Positions 15,405 to 20,752 of a stretch of 20,752 bases of DNA are shown piece by piece (position 1 is the stretch's first letter; each line of letters begins with the position of its first letter). The DNA comes from JBLHOS01 sp047623825 (GTDB lineage: Bacteria > Pseudomonadota > Alphaproteobacteria > Rhodobacterales > Rhodobacteraceae), in the NCBI GenBank assembly GCA_047623825.1, contig JBLHOS010000054.1, forward strand, positions 1-20,752, written 5' to 3'. The notes beneath the pieces are model-generated. The model ran no database searches, was not told the origin of the DNA, and worked only from the letters and a program-made list of their open reading frames with translations. The translations under genes were made by a program, and so were the position numbers.

Positions 15405-16456
15405 TGTTGTTTGTATTGATTATCGCAGCGGCCCTTTGGGGGATCGGCCATCTGATGAAGGCCTCTTACCGCGCCAGATTTTTCATGTTGGGTCTGCTGT
15501 TTCTGGGTGTTCTGACGATCCAGTTGACCTTGCCGCTTGGCCATCCGTTGCGTGAGATGACAGGTGGTTCCCCGGCCTTATGGCTGATGCTGGCTGGTGC
15601 TGGTGTGCTGATCTTTGGATATTCGCGCGGTATCGGTCGGATGCGGCGCCGCGCAGATGTGTTGGAGACACAGCGCAGCGCGCAGTCCGCAACACCAACT
15701 GGGCTTTTCTCCGATGTTGAGCTGGAGCGTTATGCCCGGCACATCACCCTGCGCCAAATCGGTGGCGGTGGGCAGCGCACCTTGAAGAACGCCAAGGTTC
15801 TGGTGATTGGGGCAGGTGGGCTTGGCTCACCGGTTTTGCTGTATCTTGCGGCGGCAGGCGTCGGCACCATCGGTGTGATCGATGATGACACTGTCGACCT
15901 GTCGAACCTGCAACGCCAGATCATCCATACTGACGACCGGGTCGATATGCCCAAGATTTTCAGCGCCGAGATCGCAGTCAATGCACTGAACCCGTTTGTC
16001 ACGGTCAAACCCTACCAACGCAAACTGACTGAGGACATCGCCGCAGAGCTTTTTGCCGATTATGATCTGATTCTAGACGGTACTGACACATTTGCGACCC
16101 GCGCGATGGTCAACCGGGCGGCACAGACCAGTGGCAGGCCGGTGATTACGGGTGCCATTTCAGCTTGGGAAGGGCAGATCACGCTTTATGATCCTGCCTC
16201 GGGTGCGCCGTGCATGGCGTGTATTTTTCCGACTGCGCCTGACCCTGAATTGGCAGCGACCTGCGCGGAAACTGGCGTTATCGGCGCGCTGCCGGGGATC
16301 ATCGGTTCAATCATGGCGGCAGAGGCGATCAAGGAGATCACAGGTGCGGGCCAAGGTTTGCGTGGTCGGATGATTATCTATGACGCGTTGGATGCGCAAA
16401 TGCGGGTGATTGTGCTTAAACGTCATACCGATTGCCCAGTTTGCGGCGATGCCTGA
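15404..16456 (+). CDS. moeB: HesA/MoeB/ThiF family adenylyltransferase with N-terminal membrane anchor
   Basis: The protein has 350 residues. Residues about 1-75 hold three hydrophobic segments (1-18, 24-43, 56-73), followed by a basic linker (RGIGRMRRRADV) and then a complete MoeB-size E1-like domain from about 103. The domain carries LERYARHITLRQIGGGGQRTL, the ATP-binding GAGGLGS (136-142) with IDDDTVDLSNLQRQ and Arg171, and DGTDTFATRAMVNRA. Zinc cysteines Cys270/Cys273 and Cys344/Cys347 and the catalytic-type Cys287 (ATCAETGV) are present. MoeB adenylates the C-terminus of the MoaD subunit of molybdopterin synthase; ThiF does the same to ThiS. MoeB is favoured by the closeness of the motifs, but no moaD, moaE or thiS gene is nearby. 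There is no rhodanese domain. The ATG at 15404 forms a TGATG junction with dut, so the anchor is translated from the natural start and is not an artefact. Confidence 0.88.
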   Translation: MLFVLIIAAALWGIGHLMKASYRARFFMLGLLFLGVLTIQLTLPLGHPLREMTGGSPALWLMLAGAGVLIFGYSRGIGRMRRRADVLETQRSAQSATPTGLFSDVELERYARHITLRQIGGGGQRTLKNAKVLVIGAGGLGSPVLLYLAAAGVGTIGVIDDDTVDLSNLQRQIIHTDDRVDMPKIFSAEIAVNALNPFVTVKPYQRKLTEDIAAELFADYDLILDGTDTFATRAMVNRAAQTSGRPVITGAISAWEGQITLYDPASGAPCMACIFPTAPDPELAATCAETGVIGALPGIIGSIMAAEAIKEITGAGQGLRGRMIIYDALDAQMRVIVLKRHTDCPVCGDA

Positions 16457-16469
16457 GGCGTAGGATGCA

Positions 16470-16499
16470 CCGCAGCCCTTGCTCTTGACCAAGGTGCGG
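16470..16499 (+). terminator. Hairpin closing the coaBC-dut-moeB operon
   Basis: CCGCA (16470-16474), a 2-base bulge, CCTTG (16477-16481), an 8-base loop, then CAAGG (16490-16494) and TGCGG (16495-16499), giving ten base pairs with one bulge. It starts 14 bases after the moeB stop. The downstream bases are not T-rich, so termination would be imperfect or factor-assisted. Confidence 0.45.
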
Positions 16500-16538
16500 C
16501 CATACTACTTTGGTGCTCATCATGAGAGAGGGAATCCA

Positions 16539-17336
16539 ATGAACCGATTTGCTGTAACCGCCGCCGCCGTTTTGGGGCTGGCTGGTCTGACCCCCATAAT
16601 GACCCTCGCCGAGGTTCCCGACCTTCAGGGTCGCGAAGTTGTCGTTGTGACCGAAAATGCCTATCCGCCGCTGCAATTCATCGACCCGAACTCCGGTGAC
16701 GCCATCGGTTGGGAATACGACGCAATGGCGATCTTGGCTGAGCGGCTGAACATCACGGTTGTCTATGAGAACATCAGCTGGGACGCCATGATCCCCGCAG
16801 TGTCCGAAGACCAGTACGATTTGGGCATGACCGGCATCACGATTCGCGAAGATCGCGCTGAGTTGGTTGATTTTTCCGACAGCTATATGATCAGCCAAAT
16901 GCGCATGTTGGTGCGCGCTGACGAAGATCGGTTTGACAATGCCGCAGGCTTTGCCGCTGACCCCGATTTTCTGCTGGGCACCCAGGCAGGCACAACACCA
17001 TTTTACGTCGGCGTCTATGAGGTACTGGACGGTGATGAGGCCAATGCCCGGATCATCCTTTTGGAAACCATTCCAGCCGCCGTTCAGGCGCTTTTGACAG
17101 AAGATGTCGATCTCGTGCTTAGTGACGGCGCGGGCGGCCAAGGCTACGTCAACGCCAACCCTGATACATTGAAACTAGTCGGTGACCCTTTGGGTACGGA
17201 AGCGTTCGGCTTCATCTTCCCCAAAGGTTCAGATCTGGTTGAGCCCTTTAATGCGGCCATCGCTGAGATGCAGGCAGATGGTACGATTGCGATGCTGGAT
17301 CAGCGCTGGTTCGTCGACTATAGCCTCGGCCAATAA
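16539..17336 (+). CDS. ABC transporter substrate-binding protein, family 3 (polar amino acid type)
   Basis: The protein has 265 residues with an N-terminal Sec signal peptide (MNRFAVTAAAVLGLAGLTPIMTLA, cleavage near residue 24), so it is periplasmic. The mature part is a type II binding-protein fold of the SBP_bac_3 family: VVVVTENAYPPLQFID, GWEYDAMAILAERLNITV, then WDAMIPAVSEDQYDLGMTGITIREDRAELVDFSDSY, which is the family signature region, and a C-terminal EAFGFIFPKGSDLVEPFNAAIAEM. The ATG at 16539 is chosen because GAGGGA precedes it by about 6 bases and the signal peptide begins there; the frame stays open to 16479 upstream, but that extension gives no sensible leader. The ligand cannot be read from sequence; polar amino acids are usual. 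A permease follows after 60 bases. No clear promoter is seen in the gap after moeB. Confidence 0.92.
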   Translation: MNRFAVTAAAVLGLAGLTPIMTLAEVPDLQGREVVVVTENAYPPLQFIDPNSGDAIGWEYDAMAILAERLNITVVYENISWDAMIPAVSEDQYDLGMTGITIREDRAELVDFSDSYMISQMRMLVRADEDRFDNAAGFAADPDFLLGTQAGTTPFYVGVYEVLDGDEANARIILLETIPAAVQALLTEDVDLVLSDGAGGQGYVNANPDTLKLVGDPLGTEAFGFIFPKGSDLVEPFNAAIAEMQADGTIAMLDQRWFVDYSLGQ

Positions 17337-17365
17337 GGGGCTGCTGGTGACATATCTATTGACCT

Positions 17366-17381
17366 CGGCCCGCCCGGGCCG
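17366..17381 (+). repeat. GC-only hairpin between binding protein and permease genes
   Basis: CGGCCC (17366-17371), a GCCC loop, then GGGCCG (17376-17381), a perfect 6-base stem of G-C pairs in the 60-base intercistronic gap. Such structures often protect or partly terminate the upstream message, letting the binding protein be made in excess of the permease. That role is inferred from position. Confidence 0.5.
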
Positions 17382-17396
17382 TGGTTCATTTGCGCG

Positions 17397-18203
17397 ATGA
17401 TGGGGCCGGGATCGCAGGATAGGGATTTTCCTTGGTGGCTGGTCGCTTTGGTCTTTCTGGGCGTATTTGCCCTTTGGCGAGTGCTCACCGAAGACATCTA
17501 CATACAGGTGGTCTCAACGCTCAGGCGCGGGATCTGGCTGACGATCATGGTCACGTTGATCGGTTTTGCTCTGGCGACTGTAATGGGCTTGGGGCTGGCA
17601 CTGGCCGCCCTATCGCGCCATCTGGTCTTGCGCCAACTCGCCCGGTTCTATGTTGAGATTGTGCGTGGCATCCCGATTTTGGTGCTGTTGCTTTATATCG
17701 CATTTGTCTTCGCACCGGGACTGGTGGCGGGGTATAATTGGTTGGCCGATAGCGTTGGGTTTAGTGTAATCCGCACCCGCGACTTTCCGCTTTTGTGGCG
17801 CGCAATTATTGCTTTGGCCATCGGCTATTCAGCGTTCATTGCAGAAGTGTTTCGCGCTGGCCTGCAATCGGTGGATCCGGGCCAGATCGAGGCCGCAAAT
17901 GCCTTGGGTCTGAACCGATGGCAGCGGTTTCGCCACATTGTGTTTCCGCAAGCCTTCCAGACAATTTTGCCACCGCTTGGCAATGATTTTATCGCGATGG
18001 TCAAGGATTCCAGCTTGGTTTCCGTTCTGGGTGTCATGGACATCACCCAACTGGGCAAAGTCACTGCGGCCAGCAACTTTCGCTATTTCGAAACGTATAA
18101 CGTCGTCGCATTGATTTATCTGACGATGACAATCACCTTGTCCATGGGGCTGCGCCGTCTGGAACGACATCTGCGAAATCGCGCCCATTCAGATCAGGAT
18201 TGA
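17397..18203 (+). CDS. Amino acid ABC transporter permease (HisM/GlnP type)
   Basis: The protein has 268 residues with an N-terminal membrane segment (WWLVALVFLGVFALWRV) and a five-segment BPD_transp_1 core. TLRRGIWLTIMVTLIGFALATVMGLGLALA and ARFYVEIVRGIPILVLLLYIAF are the N-terminal HEQRO-type signature. The cytoplasmic EAA loop, which docks the ATPase, is intact: AEVFRAGLQSVDPGQIEAANALGLNRWQRFRHIVFPQA. FETYNVVALIYLTMTITLS forms the last segment. The protein forms the inner-membrane channel for the ligand delivered by the preceding binding protein. Two adjacent ATGs (17397 and 17400) could start it, and neither has a strong ribosome-binding site. No second permease and no ATP-binding gene follow; the next gene is a peptidase. 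Confidence 0.93.
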   Translation: MMGPGSQDRDFPWWLVALVFLGVFALWRVLTEDIYIQVVSTLRRGIWLTIMVTLIGFALATVMGLGLALAALSRHLVLRQLARFYVEIVRGIPILVLLLYIAFVFAPGLVAGYNWLADSVGFSVIRTRDFPLLWRAIIALAIGYSAFIAEVFRAGLQSVDPGQIEAANALGLNRWQRFRHIVFPQAFQTILPPLGNDFIAMVKDSSLVSVLGVMDITQLGKVTAASNFRYFETYNVVALIYLTMTITLSMGLRRLERHLRNRAHSDQD

Positions 18204-18219
18204 TGCCATCCGCCACCCA

Positions 18220-18248
18220 TTGACGCGTTTATGTGTTTTGCATCGCAT
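18220..18248 (+). promoter_or_regulatory. Weak candidate promoter for the M3 peptidase gene
   Basis: TTGACG (18220-18225), a 17-base spacer, then TCGCAT (18243-18248). The -35 is good and the -10 poor. It lies 46 bases before the start codon in the 90-base gap after the permease, where no terminator-like hairpin is seen. Confidence 0.25.
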
Positions 18249-18293
18249 TGGCCTGGGATCGTCCCTATCTGTCTATGCAAAGGAGACTTATCA

Positions 18294-20321
18294 ATGACAA
18301 ACCCGCTGCTAGACGATTGGCTAACTGCCTTTGCCCTTCCACCGTTTTCTGACATCGAAGACGATCATTTTGGTCCGGCCCTTGATCAGGCCCTAGCTGA
18401 GGGGCGTGCGGCCTACGGGGCTATCGCTGATCAGTCTGAAGCGCCGACATTCGCCAATACGATTGCCGCGATGGAACTGGCAGATCAGTTGCTGGATAAG
18501 GTTGCGGGCGTGTTTTTCAATCTGGCCGGTGCGGACAGTACCCCCGCGCGTGAGGCATTGCAGCGTGAGATGGCGCCAAAGTTTTCGGCGTATTCCTCAG
18601 ATATTACCAATAACACCGCCCTTTGGCAGCGGATTAAGACCCTGTGGGAGGGGCGCGATACACTGGATCTGGGCGCTCAGGAACAGCGCGTCTTGATGCT
18701 CTATCATCGGTCCTTCACCCGGTCGGGTGCCGCATTGCAAGGCGCAGACCGTGACCGGCTAACTGAGGTTAAAAGCCGGCTTGCCGTTTTAGGCACTGAG
18801 TTTACCCAAAATCTGCTGGCTGATGAGCGTGAATGGTTCATGCCGTTGGCAAAGGATGATCTGGACGGCTTGCCTGATTTCGTTTTGGCCACGGCCCGTG
18901 CGGCGGGCGAAGAAAAGGGCGTGAGCGGTCCGGTCGTGACGCTGTCGCGCTCTCTTATTGTGCCGTTCTTGCAATTTTCAACGCGCCGCGATCTGCGCGA
19001 GATTGCCTATAAAGCGTGGGGCGCGCGCGGGGCCAATGGCGGCAAAACTGACAACCGGGGCATTGCGGCCGAAACCCTCGCCCTGCGTCAGGAGCGTGCC
19101 AAGATTTTGGGCTATGATAGCTTTGCGGCCTACAAGCTGGAAACCGAGATGGCCAAGACGCCGGCCGCTGTGCGTGATCTGTTAATGCAGGTCTGGGATC
19201 CGGCCAAACGCCAAGCTGAGGCTGACGCTGAAAAACTGACGCAGATGATGCAGACTGGCGGGATTAACGGACCGTTGGAGCCGTGGGATTGGCGGTACTA
19301 TTCTGAAAAGCGCCGCAAGGCAGAGCATGATTTGGATGAGGCGATCCTGAAGCCCTACCTGCAACTCGACAAAATGATCGAGGCGTCGTTTGATTGCGCC
19401 TCACGCCTGTTTGGGTTGTCCTTTACGCCCTTGGATATAACGCTTTACCACCCAGATGCGCGGGCATGGGAAGTGACGCGCGATGGCGTACATGTAGCTG
19501 TTTTTATTGGGGATTATTTTGCTCGTGGCTCAAAGCGCTCTGGCGCCTGGTGCTCTGCGATGCGCATCCAGAAAAAGCTGGGCGGCGACACGCACCCGAT
19601 CGTTGTGAATGTCTGCAACTTCGCCAAACCATCGCAGGGCGCGCCTGCATTGCTTAGCTATGATGATGCACGGACGTTGTTCCATGAATTTGGCCACGCC
19701 TTGCACCAGATGCTGTCTGACGTGACCTATGGGCTGATTTCTGGAACCTCCGTTCCGCGCGATTTTGTTGAGCTTCCCAGCCAGCTATATGAGCATTGGC
19801 TAGAAGTGCCTGAGGTGCTGGAACGCTACGCGGTGCATGCCGAAACTGGCGCGCCGATGCCCAAAGATATGCTTGATCGCCTTTTGGCTGCTCAGACCTA
19901 CGATATGGGCTTTTCAACGGTTGAATATGTCGCCTCGGCCTTGGTGGATCTTGACTTCCACGACGGTGTTGCCCCGGCCGATCCGATGGCAGCACAGGCC
20001 GAAACGCTGGCTCGTATTGAGATGCCGCATGCAATTGGAATGCGCCACGCAACGCCGCAATTTGCGCACGTCTTTTCCGGTGACGGCTATTCCAGTGGCT
20101 ATTATAGCTACATGTGGTCTGAGGTGATGGACGCCGACGCGTTTGAAGCATTTGAAGAGGCGGGTGGGGCCTTTGATGCAGCCACCGCGCAGAAGCTTGA
20201 ACAGTTTATTTTGTCGGCTGGTGGCTCGCAAGAAGCGGACGTTCTTTATACTGCGTTCCGGGGTCGGATGCCGGGTGTTGAGGCCCTTTTGAAAGGGCGC
20301 GGACTCGACAAAGTCGCATAG
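18294..20321 (+). CDS. dcp: M3 family metallopeptidase (peptidyl-dipeptidase Dcp/oligopeptidase A type)
   Basis: The protein has 675 residues, the usual M3A length. It is a soluble zinc peptidase that trims oligopeptides; no signal peptide is present, so it is cytoplasmic. The zinc site is complete: HEFGH at 464-468 with Glu465 as base and Glu493 (RDFVELPSQLYEHW) as third ligand. Substrate-binding tyrosines lie near the C-terminus in FSGDGYSSGYYSYMWSEV. The flanking family stretches GSKRSGAWCSAM and LLSYDDARTLFHEFGHALHQML resemble Dcp somewhat more than OpdA, but the two cannot be separated with confidence by eye. The start is ATG 18294, behind AAAGGAGA; the frame is open upstream to 18231, but that extension is not protein-like. 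The gene follows an amino acid transporter, which fits a peptide-nutrition theme. A strong hairpin follows the stop. Confidence 0.93.
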   Translation: MTNPLLDDWLTAFALPPFSDIEDDHFGPALDQALAEGRAAYGAIADQSEAPTFANTIAAMELADQLLDKVAGVFFNLAGADSTPAREALQREMAPKFSAYSSDITNNTALWQRIKTLWEGRDTLDLGAQEQRVLMLYHRSFTRSGAALQGADRDRLTEVKSRLAVLGTEFTQNLLADEREWFMPLAKDDLDGLPDFVLATARAAGEEKGVSGPVVTLSRSLIVPFLQFSTRRDLREIAYKAWGARGANGGKTDNRGIAAETLALRQERAKILGYDSFAAYKLETEMAKTPAAVRDLLMQVWDPAKRQAEADAEKLTQMMQTGGINGPLEPWDWRYYSEKRRKAEHDLDEAILKPYLQLDKMIEASFDCASRLFGLSFTPLDITLYHPDARAWEVTRDGVHVAVFIGDYFARGSKRSGAWCSAMRIQKKLGGDTHPIVVNVCNFAKPSQGAPALLSYDDARTLFHEFGHALHQMLSDVTYGLISGTSVPRDFVELPSQLYEHWLEVPEVLERYAVHAETGAPMPKDMLDRLLAAQTYDMGFSTVEYVASALVDLDFHDGVAPADPMAAQAETLARIEMPHAIGMRHATPQFAHVFSGDGYSSGYYSYMWSEVMDADAFEAFEEAGGAFDAATAQKLEQFILSAGGSQEADVLYTAFRGRMPGVEALLKGRGLDKVA

Positions 20322-20327
20322 GTCCTG

Positions 20328-20359
20328 TGCACCGCGGGCCAGTAACGGCCTGCGGTGCA
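20328..20359. terminator. Strong hairpin after the M3 peptidase gene, possibly bidirectional
   Basis: TGCACCGCGGGCC (20328-20340), a 6-base loop, and GGCCTGCGGTGCA (20347-20359): 13 pairs including one G-U. It begins 7 bases after the peptidase stop. Only ATTTC follows shortly after, not a full T-run. It sits between convergent transcription units (dcp and the SH3 gene) and is symmetrical enough to act in both directions. Confidence 0.7.
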
Positions 20360-20561
20360 GACTATTTCAAATCAATCGTTTGGAAATTTGGCCGTGGGCG
20401 CGCGTCAAGTTTTTGGATGGTCTGCCCGATCTGTTGCTCAGCGTCGCGTGCCCGGTCCAGCCAGCTTGGAATAGTGCGTGGAGGGATTTTGCCGAATTTT
20501 GTGGTGAAGCAACCAAAGCGTCGTTTCTGAGATACGTTTTCGATGCACTTGTTGCAAAAAG
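20360..20561. other. Intergenic stretch between convergent genes with no assignable gene
   Basis: About 200 bases between the hairpin and the SH3 gene stop. On the reverse strand one frame is open from just after a TGA near the SH3 gene end to a TAG at 20362-20364. It would encode a helical, charged tail (SWLDRARDAEQQIGQTIQKL), but contains no ATG, GTG or TTG before that stretch, so it is not called as a gene. Other frames are short and show nothing recognisable. No tRNA or clear promoter is seen. Confidence 0.5.
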
Positions 20562-20752
20562 CTAAAACACTTCTTCGGGGTCAACGCCCCAAAGGGCGGA
20601 TTTTGGTGCCCAGCCCCGGACACCATCAATATTCAGACGACACCAGTCGATCTGGCATTCGTCAAGGCGGGCAACTACACCCAATTCAGCCTGTGCGCGA
20701 ACGGTACTGGCAACGTCAGGCTGCTGATGCAGCTCAACCATATCAACCTCTA
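20562..20752 (-). CDS. Bacterial SH3-domain protein, C-terminal end (cut by window edge)
   Basis: The last 62 residues of a reverse-strand gene that enters from the right edge, ending with TAG at 20562-20564. The visible part reads as a bacterial SH3 repeat: VELHQQPDVASTVRAQ, then GVVARLDECQIDWCRLNIDG, then VRGWAPKSALWGVDPEEVF, where the WCR, GVRGW and LWGV steps are typical of the COG3807 type of SH3 protein. Those proteins usually have a signal peptide and tandem SH3 domains, so a periplasmic, possibly cell-wall-binding role is likely but cannot be seen here. It is convergent with dcp. Confidence 0.75.
   Translation of the reverse strand, partial: EVDMVELHQQPDVASTVRAQAELGVVARLDECQIDWCRLNIDGVRGWAPKSALWGVDPEEVF

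Noticed and set aside
16484..16513. TTGACC at 16485 as a -35 for the binding-protein gene
   Set aside because: At 16-18 bases spacing no -10-like hexamer exists, and the TTGACC lies mostly in the loop of the hairpin that closes the moeB operon. A heat-shock reading (CTTGACC plus CCATACT) has the wrong spacing.
20290..20310. GCCC...GGGC inverted repeat near the 3' end of dcp
   Set aside because: It lies within the coding sequence before the stop and is better explained by codons; the stronger hairpin after the stop is the likely terminator.
20327..20565. Plus-strand open frames of 61-67 codons after dcp
   Set aside because: One starts inside the strong hairpin, neither has a ribosome-binding site, and the predicted peptides are rich in Cys/Trp/Arg without any family features.
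1..20752. Search for tRNA/rRNA genes, CRISPR repeats, insertion sequences, integrases, toxin-antitoxin pairs or defence genes
   Set aside because: No cloverleaf, regular spaced repeat, transposase or integrase motif, or pair of small overlapping toxin-like genes was seen; the gene content is housekeeping throughout.

Overview
The window looks like ordinary core chromosome of an alphaproteobacterium, most likely of the Roseobacter/Rhodobacteraceae group. The evidence is protein style and gene content: an RpoHII-type heat-shock sigma factor, a glnD-murJ pair, a YraM/RsmI/YraN/GshB cluster and an N-terminally membrane-anchored MoeB. DNA is moderately GC-rich, genes are densely packed, and many neighbours overlap by 1 to 4 bases. 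I see no transposase, integrase, phage gene, CRISPR array, tRNA or rRNA, no gene-free stretch above about 240 bases, and no block whose codon use looks foreign. The assignment comes from remembered family sequences, not from a database search.

Layout. (1) 1-506 minus: trpS, cut by the left edge. (2) 606-1289 plus: a rhomboid-fold membrane protein whose catalytic residues are replaced. (3) 1286-6841 minus: a tightly overlapped operon of an LpoA/YraM-like lipoprotein, glnD and murJ, so the nitrogen sensor GlnD lies between two peptidoglycan genes. (4) 6934-9186 plus: rsmI, yraN and gshB. (5) 9183-12620 minus: cobU, a CobC-like phosphatase, a glutathione S-transferase-like gene and comM/yifB. 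(6) 12724-16456 plus: rpoH, then coaBC-dut-moeB joined by two TGATG stop/start junctions and closed by a bulged hairpin. (7) 16539-18203 plus: a polar amino acid-type ABC binding protein and one permease, with no ATPase gene beside them. (8) 18294-20321 plus: an M3 oligopeptidase followed by a strong hairpin. (9) 20562-20752 minus: the C-terminal end of an SH3-domain protein, cut by the right edge.

Functional links: murJ and the LpoA-like lipoprotein act in cell-wall synthesis; glnD in nitrogen signalling; rsmI in ribosome modification; gshB, the GST-like gene and possibly RpoHII in thiol and oxidative-stress physiology; cobU and the CobC-like gene in late cobalamin assembly; coaBC in coenzyme A, dut in dUTP removal and moeB in molybdopterin synthesis.

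I found no convincing new defence, mobile or secretion system. The observations most worth a second look are the rhomboid protein lacking its catalytic dyad, the MoeB with a three-segment membrane anchor, the LpoA-like protein lacking the N-terminal half of E. coli LpoA in an operon with glnD, a two-tier inverted repeat just after rpoH, and two convergent gene pairs whose stop codons overlap in one tetranucleotide.
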